Assembly: GCA_013329495.1 (NCBI GenBank)
Contig: DUKC01000189.1
Coordinates: forward strand, 1 to 8,224
From: Thermoplasmata archaeon
Lineage (GTDB): Archaea > Thermoplasmatota > E2 > UBA9212
Length of the DNA: 8,224 nucleotides
Reading direction: 5' to 3'
Part shown: positions 1 through 6,966 of the stretch, one piece after another
How positions within the stretch are numbered: the stretch's first letter is position 1
Layout: the number at the start of each line of letters is the position of its first letter
Notes under the pieces: model-generated
The model's database searches: none
What the model was told of the DNA's origin: nothing
What the model saw: only the letters and a program-made list of their open reading frames with translations
Translations under genes and position numbers: made by a program

Positions 1-19
1 TATAGGTATCTAAAAGAGA

Positions 20-42
20 TTGAAAAAAGAGGTGAAAAAACA
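20..42 (-). terminator. T-tract terminator of the symporter gene
   Basis: Read on the minus strand, the DNA about 40 nt past the symporter stop codon carries two T6 runs (plus-strand A6 at 35-40 and 23-28) inside a pyrimidine-rich stretch with no stable hairpin. Oligo-T tracts alone are the usual archaeal intrinsic termination signal, so this probably ends the symporter transcript. The assignment rests on composition and position only. Confidence 0.5.
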
Positions 43-82
43 GAAGACTACAAAAGCATATGGTACTACTATTGATTGTGTA

Positions 83-1345
83 CTACTCCTTAGCCCAGAC
101 ACCCACTTTTGTGTCAATTGCCCCGTTAATTTTAGATACTATAGAGGTACAGGCAAGATCACCGGTTACGTTTGTCAATGTCCGCATCATATCAGAAATT
201 ACATCAACTCCCGCAATTAATCCGATGATTTCTAAAGGCAGACCGACGGAGCTTAGCACTCCGACCAACATTATCAGAGTTGCAGACGGCAGAGCAGCTG
301 TTCCGACTGAAGCCATAATAACGGTCAATATTAAGATTAATATCTCAGGTAAGGTAAGCTGATAGCCAGCCATATTAGCTGCCATTACCGCAACAACCAT
401 CATGTGCAAACTACTTCCATCCATATTGATCGTGGCTCCAAGAGGAAGCGAAAAAGAATAAATTTCTTTTTTGATACCTAAATTGTCATTGGCACACTTC
501 ATAGAAACAGGCAAGGATCCGGCGGTTGTTCTGGTCACATAAGCTGTTAGCATTGCATCTTTTGCCCCGTTAAAGAATTTTATTGGACTGATTCTAAAGA
601 GCATCAAGAGGCCACCATAGACTAGTATTATATGAGTGACACAAGCAAGATAGTCAGTGGCTAAAAGTTTTCCAAAGTGGAAAAATATCCCCAAACCTTT
701 TCCACCGATGTTAACGGCAATCAGTGCAAAGACGCCATACGGTGCAATCTCCAAAACAAGTCTAACAATCTTGAATATTACCTCTGAACACGCCTCGAAA
801 ACGCTGACCAATGTAGTCGAAATTTCTCTGTTATGGCGGTCCTTTGACGTTTTTAGATAGGACAGAGAAAGCCCGAATGACAGAGAAAATATTATTGTGG
901 GCAGTATCCAGTAACTTGCCAAAGCTTTAAAAGGATTTTCTGGAACCCATGAAAGCATAGTATCAATTAAGCTGGGAGGAGCGGTGGATGTGAAAGCTAC
1001 ACCTTCCAAGCTAAGTCCCAATCCCGGCTGTATTAACAAGGCCATCAGAAGGCCAATACACGCGGCAATGAGAGAGGTTAGGCAGTAGAACAGGATTATC
1101 TCTCCGCCAATCTTTCCAAACTTTTTTAGGTTAAGGTGGGAAGATCCCAGCACCAGAGTGAAGAATATAAGCGGCATTGCAATCATTTTTAACATGCGTA
1201 TGAACAGGTGGCCGAGGGGTTCGATGATAGAAATAGCGGGGCCGACCGTCACTCCTGCTATTATTCCCAAAAAGAAGCCTATTGCAATCTTATAGATGAC
1301 GGAAAAATCCAAATATCTTTTTAAAAGGTTTCTTTTCCTGACCAC
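83..1345 (-). CDS. Dicarboxylate/acidic amino acid:Na+ symporter (DAACS, GltPh-like)
   Basis: A 420-residue membrane transporter, the usual length for this family, expected to import glutamate, aspartate or a C4-dicarboxylate with Na+ or H+ across the cytoplasmic membrane. Hydrophobic segments fit the GltPh fold of eight helices and two re-entrant hairpins. HP1 carries TRTTAGSLP (271-279) and TM7 carries NMDGS (307-311, the NMDGT Na+ site). HP2 lies near 333-366. TM8 reads DVISDMMRTLTNVTGD (381-396), keeping D385, R388, T389, N392 and D396. R388 matches the GltPh arginine that binds the side-chain carboxylate, so an acidic substrate is likely; the exact one cannot be told. The HP2 tip reads TAALPSAT and lacks the usual glycines. 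Start is GTG at 1345, chosen because a TATA box sits about 25 nt upstream, implying a leaderless mRNA. It appears monocistronic. Confidence 0.95.
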   Translation of the reverse strand: MVRKRNLLKRYLDFSVIYKIAIGFFLGIIAGVTVGPAISIIEPLGHLFIRMLKMIAMPLIFFTLVLGSSHLNLKKFGKIGGEIILFYCLTSLIAACIGLLMALLIQPGLGLSLEGVAFTSTAPPSLIDTMLSWVPENPFKALASYWILPTIIFSLSFGLSLSYLKTSKDRHNREISTTLVSVFEACSEVIFKIVRLVLEIAPYGVFALIAVNIGGKGLGIFFHFGKLLATDYLACVTHIILVYGGLLMLFRISPIKFFNGAKDAMLTAYVTRTTAGSLPVSMKCANDNLGIKKEIYSFSLPLGATINMDGSSLHMMVVAVMAANMAGYQLTLPEILILILTVIMASVGTAALPSATLIMLVGVLSSVGLPLEIIGLIAGVDVISDMMRTLTNVTGDLACTSIVSKINGAIDTKVGVWAKE

Positions 1346-1364
1346 GTATCGTTATTTTCTGAAG

Positions 1365-1374
1365 TATATATATA
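1365..1374 (-). promoter_or_regulatory. TATA box of the symporter gene
   Basis: An alternating TATATATATA run is centred about 25 nt upstream of the GTG start at 1345. Archaeal transcription starts about 25 nt downstream of the TATA centre, so the mRNA would begin at or next to the start codon and be leaderless. No Shine-Dalgarno-like sequence is seen between the two, which fits. Confidence 0.6.
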
Positions 1375-1414
1375 GTTAAGGACTTCGCATTGGGATACAA
1401 TCGAAATTTGTGGG

Positions 1415-1603
1415 TTATCCACATCCCTCCAATAATCTCCTTATCGCATCTGAATAGGTGTCTCCGACCTGCTTTAGCTTGATCAGCTCGTTTAGAAGGT
1501 CTCTATCCAGCTCTACCTTCACTTTGTCCTTTTTACCCCTATTATTTACAATGGTTGGAGGATATGCATGCCTTTTGGTTGCCAATTCATCCCCCACTAC
1601 CAA
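1415..1603 (-). CDS. VapB-like small antitoxin, apparently without a toxin partner
   Basis: A 62-residue basic protein whose C-terminal half, VKVELDRDLLNELIKLKQ followed by GDTYSDAIRRLLEG (roughly residues 28-60), has the pattern of small archaeal VapB/DUF7557-type antitoxins: a short beta strand, a helix, then a 'G-[DE]-[ST]-[FY]-S-D-x-I-x-R-L-L' helix. Such proteins usually bind DNA as dimers, repress their own promoter and neutralise an adjacent PIN-domain toxin. No toxin gene follows; the next minus-strand gene is the symporter, 70 nt away. The start is uncertain. TTG at 1603 lies inside a palindrome. TTG at 1585 has a G-rich stretch (GGGGG) 5 nt upstream and would give 56 residues; GTG at 1597 is also possible. 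Family assignment is by motif pattern only. Confidence 0.7.
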   Translation of the reverse strand: MVVGDELATKRHAYPPTIVNNRGKKDKVKVELDRDLLNELIKLKQVGDTYSDAIRRLLEGCG

Positions 1604-1614
1604 TCATAGATTGG
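1600..1614. promoter_or_regulatory. Operator-like palindrome over the antitoxin transcription start
   Basis: CCAATC-ATA-GATTGG is a perfect 6-3-6 inverted repeat, with partly matching C-rich and G-rich flanks (CCCC near 1591, GGGG at 1617-1620). Its centre, 1607, coincides with the start site expected from the TATA element centred near 1634. That is where an autorepressing antitoxin would bind, although an RNA hairpin cannot be excluded. Confidence 0.5.
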
Positions 1615-1629
1615 AAGGGGACTTCTCAG

Positions 1630-1637
1630 TTATAAAG
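1630..1637 (-). promoter_or_regulatory. TATA box of the antitoxin gene
   Basis: On the minus strand the sequence reads CTTTATAA, centred near 1634, which predicts a transcription start around 1608. That is just ahead of the candidate TTG starts at 1603 and 1585 and inside the 1600-1614 palindrome. Confidence 0.45.
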
Positions 1638-1704
1638 TTAAAATTAGTGAGGATCTCAGGACGCAAGGCATATGGATGAAATTTTTAGAGTGGCTCAATT
1701 TTGG

Positions 1705-1711
1705 TATAAAA
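1705..1711 (+). promoter_or_regulatory. TATA box of the DUF89 gene
   Basis: TATAAAA at 1705-1711 predicts a transcription start near 1733 and a leader of about 26 nt before the ATG at 1760. A 12-codon ATG frame (1714-1752) lies nearby, but its ATG would be upstream of that start, so I do not treat it as a leader peptide. Confidence 0.45.
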
Positions 1712-1759
1712 CAATGAAAAGATTTAAGATTGTCGAGACATTGCTTTCTTAGGCAGAAA

Positions 1760-2632
1760 ATGAGAACCAAACCTCGTTGCATTCCATGCTTGCTAAACCG
1801 AGTGCTCTATGAAGCAGAGATCTCTACTAGGGAGGAGAAAAAAAGAGGAGAAGTACTGAGGGCGGCTTTGGAAGTAATTCACAAGGAATACACTGGGGAG
1901 GAGAACTCAACTAGGCTTGCAACCAAGGTTCATAGGGCGGTTTACGAAGCCTTGAACGACAAGGATCCTTACAAGGAACTGAAAAAGGAAGCTACCAGGG
2001 TTGCCTTGTCTTTGCTTCCAAAAGTTGGAGGGATAGTTAAGAATTCCTCTGACCGAATCGAAGCCTCAGCCCTAATATCGATCGTTGGAAACTCCTTAGA
2101 TTTTGGAATTGCCGGAAGTGTCCAATCTCCGGATCTGTTCGCAAAAAACTTCTTGACTCTATATCGCGAGGGGCTGGGCTACAGTGATTTACCTAGAGTG
2201 AAAAACCTCCTAAAAAAGAGGGGAAGCGTGCTCTACTTTGCAGATAATTGCGGAGAGATTGTTTTTGATACCTTGCTTTGTAAAGAAATAAAGAGATTCA
2301 ATCCCAATATAAGGTTAACACTGGTCGTGAGAGGGGAACCAATCCTAAATGATGCCACTAGGAAAGATTTGGAGGGATTGGGATTTGAAAAAGTGGTCGA
2401 CGAGATTATGGACACGGGCTGTTTTGCCATAGGAGTTGATTTTGAATGTGCCGGAAAAGAACTAAAAGAAGAATTGAAAAGAGCGAACCTTATTATTTGC
2501 AAAGGAATGGCAAATTATGAAGCTTTTTCGGACACAAGTTACAAACCGGTGGCATATTTCTTAAGGACCAAGTGTAGATCAATAGCCGAATCAATGAATT
2601 TACCGGTGAATATTAATGCAATAAAATTGTAG
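1760..2632 (+). CDS. DUF89 family protein (ARMT1-like metal-dependent phosphatase domain)
   Basis: A 290-residue member of the DUF89/COG1578 family in its stand-alone archaeal form, similar in length to Pyrococcus PH1575. The family are metal-dependent phosphatases proposed to remove damaged or surplus phospho-metabolites in the cytoplasm; the substrate here is unknown. Numbered from the ATG, the marks are an N-terminal CIPC (C7, C10), GNSLDF near 110-115, the metal-site motif DNCGE (162-166), RGEPILND (191-198) and KGMANYE (248-254). D162, N163 and D198 are the expected metal ligands. The frame stays open to a TTG at 1730, but ATG at 1760 places the CxxC at the usual position, so I chose it. 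It is divergent from the antitoxin gene and followed by a small hairpin and the transposon remnant, so probably monocistronic. Confidence 0.9.
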   Translation: MRTKPRCIPCLLNRVLYEAEISTREEKKRGEVLRAALEVIHKEYTGEENSTRLATKVHRAVYEALNDKDPYKELKKEATRVALSLLPKVGGIVKNSSDRIEASALISIVGNSLDFGIAGSVQSPDLFAKNFLTLYREGLGYSDLPRVKNLLKKRGSVLYFADNCGEIVFDTLLCKEIKRFNPNIRLTLVVRGEPILNDATRKDLEGLGFEKVVDEIMDTGCFAIGVDFECAGKELKEELKRANLIICKGMANYEAFSDTSYKPVAYFLRTKCRSIAESMNLPVNINAIKL

Positions 2633-2642
2633 AATAGAAACA

Positions 2643-2661
2643 GCAGGCGGTATCTGCCTGC
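2643..2661. repeat. Short GC-rich hairpin 10 nt after the DUF89 gene
   Basis: GCAGGC and GCCTGC form a perfect 6-bp stem around a 7-nt loop. No T tract follows directly, so it is a poor match to a terminator. It could stabilise the DUF89 mRNA end, or be a leftover subterminal hairpin of the IS200/IS605-type element whose coding remnant lies downstream. Confidence 0.4.
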
Positions 2662-2756
2662 AAGTAGTGGTAGTGGTCTTTTCAAAAACCAGATTGGAAT
2701 GAATACCTCTGGCCTCTATTCTTTTAAGGATTTCTCTTATTGGGATTTCAAGGAAC

Positions 2757-3116
2757 GTATATGAGAAGCAGCGTGAGAGGCTCCAGGAAAAAGGCACTCG
2801 GTCAGCAGAAAGAATGCTAAAGCATCTTTCTGGTAGAGAGAGACGGCTTATGCGAGACATAAATCACGTCGTTTCCAAGCAGATAGTAGAATTTGCGAAA
2901 GAGAATGGAGTGAATGCAGTAGGAATGGAAGACCTGAATAAGGTAAGAGACGGAATGAAAAGGGAGATAAGAAAGATGTGGTTTATTTTGGTGACTGGCC
3001 ATTGTGCCTGAAACGGTCAATAGGCATAATGCTTATTTTGAGATGAGGAAGATGGAACAAGCATGCCAGGACAGTTTTTGACTTCTTCACACAACGCATC
3101 AGCGAATGTAATCGCT
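2757..3116 (+). pseudogene. Decayed TnpB (IS200/IS605 OrfB) remnant
   Basis: The frame from about 2757 to 3011 reads EKQRERLQEKGTRSAERMLK, then LSGRERRLMRDINHVVSKQI and VEFAKENGVNAVGMEDLNKV. This is the characteristic central part of TnpB; the Glu of MEDL aligns with the RuvC-II catalytic glutamate. There is no start codon upstream and the RuvC-I region is missing. After RKMWF the frame jumps to GHCA and stops. Broken frames then read NRHNAYFEMRKMEQACQDSF (3019-3078) and HNASANVIAH (3090-3119), resembling the C-terminal zinc ribbon and the 'ADxNASxNI' RuvC-III motif with cysteines and aspartate lost. I infer an internal deletion of some 60 codons or more plus frameshifts. A full TnpB is about 370-430 residues, so this cannot work as a nuclease. 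The first block is secure, the second is inference. No TnpA is present. Confidence 0.8.
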
Positions 3117-3611
3117 CACGTGCCTTCTCTCCAGCCTTTCGACTTCTTTGTCTAGTTGTTCAACCAGTTTTTTCTGAGAGGGAGATATGTCTGCCAAATC
3201 CCTTATGTCCCGATTTAGATAGTAAAAAGGCCCAACCAACCCCACGCTCTTCTTGACCTTTTTGGCTTTGATTGGATGAGTTTCCAAGATTTGAGAAATA
3301 TACTCACTTGATAAGCCGCCGCTTTTCAAAAGCTCTTCAAGTGCTTTTTCACTCAACTTCCTTATGCCCGAGGGATAAGGGACTCTTTGTTCTATTGAAA
3401 TATTTTCCATTTTTATTGCTCTTCCAGTAATTCTTTGTGGATTAAAGGGAAAAGTTTTTGCATAATAAGTATCTTTCCCGTTAGAAACTAATATCTCTGC
3501 TCTTTCAGCTTGGGGTTCTCCCTTGATGAAAACTTTCCAGTCAGCCCGGGGATTCTTGCTGTAGCTCTTTGCAATTTCCTCTAACATTTGTTGATAAGTT
3601 TCAATGGTCAT
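3099..3611 (-). CDS. Hypothetical protein, no recognised family
   Basis: A 170-residue, highly charged, apparently soluble protein that I do not recognise. It has no signal peptide or membrane segment, no cysteine and a single tryptophan. The N-terminal 20 residues look helical. A middle region with strand-like segments (WKVFIKGEP, ERAEILVS, DTYYAKTFPF) is followed by the basic stretch KAKKVKKS and a C-terminal helix with coiled-coil character (about 143-170, containing KKLVEQLDKEVERLERR). ATG at 3611 is chosen over an upstream TTG at 3635, because a TATA-like element centred at 3648 predicts a start near 3622. It is divergent from gatD, sharing the 3612-3726 region. Its last codons overlap the 3' edge of the TnpB remnant, so the C-terminus may have been altered by that insertion. 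The long stop-free frame with its own promoter supports a real gene. Confidence 0.65.
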   Translation of the reverse strand: MTIETYQQMLEEIAKSYSKNPRADWKVFIKGEPQAERAEILVSNGKDTYYAKTFPFNPQRITGRAIKMENISIEQRVPYPSGIRKLSEKALEELLKSGGLSSEYISQILETHPIKAKKVKKSVGLVGPFYYLNRDIRDLADISPSQKKLVEQLDKEVERLERRHVSDYIR

Positions 3612-3643
3612 TTTCTGACTACTTGTTTGTAACAAAAGTCAGA

Positions 3644-3652
3644 ATTTAAAAT
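3644..3652 (-). promoter_or_regulatory. TATA-like element of the hypothetical gene
   Basis: On minus, ATTTTAAAT is centred at 3648, predicting a transcription start near 3622 and a leader of about 11 nt before the ATG at 3611. A weaker match than the gatD box on the other side of the same intergenic region. Confidence 0.4.
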
Positions 3653-3688
3653 TATCTGATTGAAAAATTGAGCTAAATGAGGCGTACC

Positions 3689-3700
3689 TTTTATATAAAA
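3689..3700 (+). promoter_or_regulatory. TATA box of the gatDE operon
   Basis: TTTTATATAAAA, a 12-bp palindrome, is the strongest TATA match in this divergent intergenic region. Its centre at 3694-3695 predicts transcription from about 3720, leaving only a few nucleotides before ATG 3727, or a leaderless start at TTG 3718. Confidence 0.6.
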
Positions 3701-3726
3701 ATATAATATTACATAGATTGAAAAGA

Positions 3727-5046
3727 ATGAGTGAGACTGCTGCCGACAGACTGGTTGAAGAGAGTGACGCGAAAGATGGAGATTTGGTTCGTGTCAGTAA
3801 CGAAAGATTTGACGTGATGGGGACACTAATGCCCTATCTTGTTCATGAGGAAAGAAATATTCTTTCTTTGAAGCTTGAGAATGGGTACAACGTGGGGATA
3901 AAGGTTGACAAGTCAACAACACTTAAAGTAATAAAAAGACCGGCAAGAAAAGGGAAAATACCCAGATTGGTCCCGAAGAATTCGAAATTACCGACAGTTG
4001 CGCTGCTGGGCACTGGCGGCACGATCGCCTGCTGGGTGGATTATACCACAGGAGCGGTCTATCCGGCACAGAATGTGAGCGACCTTGCCTTTTCGATGCC
4101 TGAAATATTTGACCTGGCAAACATAAAAGCGAGGATAGTCTACCAGCTCCTTTCGGAAGATTTAGAACCAAAACACTGGAGGAGGCTGGCACACCAGGTA
4201 GCCTACTCACTAAATGGTGAGGCGAGAGGTGTCGTCATTCCCCATGGAACAGACACGATGAGCTACACAGCTTCCGCTCTTGCTTTCATGTTGAAGGGAC
4301 TCACAGGCCCCGTTGTTTTGGTTGGATCACAGCGCTCGAGTGACAGACCCTCATCGGATGCGTATCTGAATTTGCTCGCATCAGTGAGGTTGGCAGCAAC
4401 CGCAGACATAAAAGAAGTTGTTGTGGCGATGCATAAGAATAGTTCAGATTCGGCGATTGCGATACATCGTGGTACAAAAGTAAGGAAAATGCACACGAGC
4501 AAAAGAGATGCGTTCGAATCGTTAAATGCACAATCTTTGGGTTTTGTCAGGGGGAATAAGATTGAGTTTACCCAAGCCTACCACAAGGAACCCTCGAGCA
4601 AGGTTGTGGTAGACGACAAAATGGATGACCGAATCAAACTGGTATACGTGTATCCTGGTTGTTCTTTGGATTGGATCTCTAAAAAGGATACGCACGGCCT
4701 TGTTCTTATGGGAACGGGCTTGGGTCACGCACCCAGAAGGCTCTTACAAAAGATAGAGTCTCTCATTGAATCTAACGTGGCTGTAGTTATGACCTCTCAA
4801 TGCTTGTCCGGCAGGGTAAACATGAATGTTTATTCTACTGGAAGAAAGCTGGCTAACTTGGATGTTATTCCATCAGAAGACATGCTGCCGGAGGTTGCGT
4901 ATGTTAAGCTAATGTGGATATTGGGGCACACAAGAGACCCTTCGGAAGTGAAGAGATTGATGCTTACCAATTTAGCAGGGGAAATATCAACCAGAATTCC
5001 TCCAAAAAAACCTCTCGAAGGAGGATTAATAAGTCAGGAAGAATGA
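3727..5046 (+). CDS. gatD: Glu-tRNA(Gln) amidotransferase subunit D
   Basis: The asparaginase-like subunit of the archaeal GatDE enzyme, which releases ammonia from an amide donor for amidation of Glu-tRNA(Gln) by GatE. From the ATG it has 439 residues, the normal family length. An N-terminal small domain (about 1-80) precedes the L-asparaginase I-type core. The core shows GTGGTIA (95-101, catalytic T99), HGTDT (173-177, T175 and D176), SSDRPSSDA (around 204-212) and KVRKMHTSKRDAF (251-263), where K254 aligns with the catalytic lysine. All four catalytic positions are present. ATG 3727 is preferred over TTG 3718, three codons earlier; the TATA box allows either. The stop overlaps the gatE start as ATGA, so the two subunits are translationally coupled. 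GatD distinguishes the archaeal enzyme from GatCAB. Confidence 0.97.
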   Translation: MSETAADRLVEESDAKDGDLVRVSNERFDVMGTLMPYLVHEERNILSLKLENGYNVGIKVDKSTTLKVIKRPARKGKIPRLVPKNSKLPTVALLGTGGTIACWVDYTTGAVYPAQNVSDLAFSMPEIFDLANIKARIVYQLLSEDLEPKHWRRLAHQVAYSLNGEARGVVIPHGTDTMSYTASALAFMLKGLTGPVVLVGSQRSSDRPSSDAYLNLLASVRLAATADIKEVVVAMHKNSSDSAIAIHRGTKVRKMHTSKRDAFESLNAQSLGFVRGNKIEFTQAYHKEPSSKVVVDDKMDDRIKLVYVYPGCSLDWISKKDTHGLVLMGTGLGHAPRRLLQKIESLIESNVAVVMTSQCLSGRVNMNVYSTGRKLANLDVIPSEDMLPEVAYVKLMWILGHTRDPSEVKRLMLTNLAGEISTRIPPKKPLEGGLISQEE

Positions 5047-6929
5047 ACTACAAATCAATTGGATTTAGGGCAGGTTTAGAAATTCATCAGCAAATTGCGA
5101 GCCACAAGCTGTTTTGCAACTGCCCATCAAATATCAAAAATGAGGTGGATTTTACTTTCGAGCGAATGCTGAGACCTACGCAATCAGAGCTTGGAGAGCT
5201 GGACAGGGCAGCCTTAGCTGAAGCGAAAAGAAATCTGCGTTTCGGTTACTACGTCCTAGGGACCTCGGCCTGCGGAGTGGAAGCCGACGAAGAACCGCCA
5301 CATGAGGTAAACGAAGATGCATTAGAAGCAACCCTTATCATAGCTCTTAGACTTAAATCTACGCCAGTGGATGAGATGCACTGGATGAGAAAAATAGTGA
5401 TAGATGGTTCAAACACTGCAGGATTCCAGAGAACTGGGTTAGTTGCCTTGGGAGGAGAGGTGGATGGAGTTGGTATAGAAACAATTGCACTTGAAGAAGA
5501 TGCGGCAAGGAAGATAAAACGGGAGGGTAGAATGGTTTATTACAACCTGGACAGATTGGGTATCCCTCTCGTCGAGATATCAACAAAATCGACGATTGAA
5601 AGTCCGGCCAAGATAGAACAAATAGCGGGAAGAATAGGTTCGATTTTGCGCTCAACCAAGCGAGTCAAAAGAGGCATTGGGACGATCAGGCAGGATCTAA
5701 ACGTGTCAATTGAGGCGGGAGCAAGAGTAGAGATAAAAGGGGTTCAAAACCTGAGAACTCTACGGAAGGTGGCGGAGAGAGAAGTTCATAGGCAACTTGG
5801 ATTAATCCGAATAAGAAAGGAGCTGGAACGAAGAAATGTGACAAGAGAACAGCTAGAAAACCAGAAATTTTTCGACCTGACTGGACTATTTAGGCAGATT
5901 GACTCAAAAGAGCTGGGGCAGGCCATCAATTCAGGTGCCTACGTGCTTGCTTTAAGGCTTCCTTCATTTTCGGGACTGATAGACTCCAAACAAAAAGAGG
6001 AGGCTTCACTGTACAGGGAGTTTGATTCATATACCCAAATTGAAGTGGAAATGAAGTTCATGGCCAATTCAGACAGACTACCCAATGAAATAGTTGATGG
6101 ACCTATGCTGGGGGAAATCAAAAAAAAGTTATCAATCAAAGAGGATGATGCTTTCTTACTGGTTTCTGGGAAGAGAGATAAAGCAACCGAGGCCTTGCAG
6201 GTAATTCGGGAAAGAGCTGTAAAGGCCTTGGAAGGAGTACCTGAAGAGGTTCGCAGAGTGACAGCTGATTGTTCAACCGAATACATGCGCCCTTTGCCTG
6301 GTGCTGCACGCATGTATCCGGAGACCGACATTCCACCAGTACTTATTTCAGCGAGACGAATCGAGTCCTTGAAAGAAAGACTTCCACCACTGCCTGAAGA
6401 AAAGATAGATGATTTTTTAAAAAGACATAAACTCAGTGAGGAGCAGGCAAAACAGCTGATGGATCAAGAGTTGGATAGTTTATTTGAAGAGCTAACACAA
6501 ACCCATCCAAAACGGGAAAAAATCATTGCGAGAATTTTGCTGAATACGTTGCCAGAAATTTCTGCAAAGGGAATCGAAATTAATTCTGATGAGCCTGTCA
6601 GAAGCGTTCTGGAAGCAATAGAAGAAAATAGGTTTGCAAAGGAAGCGGTAAATGAGGTACTAACTTACCTGTTTGTTAATCCTGGCGAATCTGTAGAGCA
6701 AGCGATCGAAGCATGTAAGCTTCAAATATTGGGGATTGAAAAGGTAAGAGAACTAATAGTAGAAGTGGTCATGGAAAGGACGGAGCTTGTCAAATCACAA
6801 GGAGAATGGGCGTTTTCACCACTTATGGGGGTCCTAATGAAAGAATTGAGAGGGAAGGTTGACGGGGGAGTTATCGCGGATCTACTCAGATCGGAATTAG
6901 ACAAAGCTATCAAGAAAGGAGGAATTTGA
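5043..6929 (+). CDS. gatE: Glu-tRNA(Gln) amidotransferase subunit E
   Basis: The tRNA-binding kinase/transamidase subunit: it phosphorylates the glutamate of mischarged Glu-tRNA(Gln) and replaces the phosphate with ammonia supplied by GatD, in the cytoplasm. It has 628 residues, full length for GatE. The GatB-like catalytic core starts GLEIHQQI (11-18) and continues through LFCNCP, DRLGIPLVEIS (170-180), RQDLNVSI (216-223) and EIKGVQNL (230-237). An AspRS-like insertion follows (about 275-400), then YMRPLPGAARMYPETDIPP (414-432), where the core resumes. The helical C-terminal tail ends in SPLMGVLMKELRGKVDGG (592-609). The frame is open upstream to 4914, but ATG 5043 gives the correct family N-terminus and overlaps the gatD stop as ATGA; AGGA lies just before it. 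A stronger GAAGGAGG sits about 18 nt upstream, too distant to be the main ribosome site. Confidence 0.97.
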   Translation: MNYKSIGFRAGLEIHQQIASHKLFCNCPSNIKNEVDFTFERMLRPTQSELGELDRAALAEAKRNLRFGYYVLGTSACGVEADEEPPHEVNEDALEATLIIALRLKSTPVDEMHWMRKIVIDGSNTAGFQRTGLVALGGEVDGVGIETIALEEDAARKIKREGRMVYYNLDRLGIPLVEISTKSTIESPAKIEQIAGRIGSILRSTKRVKRGIGTIRQDLNVSIEAGARVEIKGVQNLRTLRKVAEREVHRQLGLIRIRKELERRNVTREQLENQKFFDLTGLFRQIDSKELGQAINSGAYVLALRLPSFSGLIDSKQKEEASLYREFDSYTQIEVEMKFMANSDRLPNEIVDGPMLGEIKKKLSIKEDDAFLLVSGKRDKATEALQVIRERAVKALEGVPEEVRRVTADCSTEYMRPLPGAARMYPETDIPPVLISARRIESLKERLPPLPEEKIDDFLKRHKLSEEQAKQLMDQELDSLFEELTQTHPKREKIIARILLNTLPEISAKGIEINSDEPVRSVLEAIEENRFAKEAVNEVLTYLFVNPGESVEQAIEACKLQILGIEKVRELIVEVVMERTELVKSQGEWAFSPLMGVLMKELRGKVDGGVIADLLRSELDKAIKKGGI

Positions 6930-6966
6930 GATAAAACTCTCGCTATCTTTTGTGCGATAACAACAA

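Noticed and set aside
1458..1679. Plus-strand 73-codon frame across the antitoxin region
   Set aside because: It is antisense to the antitoxin gene, its start region is the complement of conserved antitoxin codons, and it has no promoter or ribosome site.
1714..1752. 12-codon ATG frame upstream of the DUF89 gene, a possible leader peptide
   Set aside because: The TATA box at 1705-1711 predicts transcription from about 1733, so this ATG would not be in the mRNA.
1730..1759. TTG-initiated 10-residue extension of the DUF89 protein
   Set aside because: The family starts a few residues before the CxxC, as given by ATG 1760. The extension has no family-like residues and begins at or before the predicted transcription start.
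4914..5042. Upstream extension of the gatE frame inside gatD
   Set aside because: The 43 extra codons lie wholly within gatD and do not resemble GatE. The family N-terminus begins at ATG 5043, which forms the ATGA overlap.
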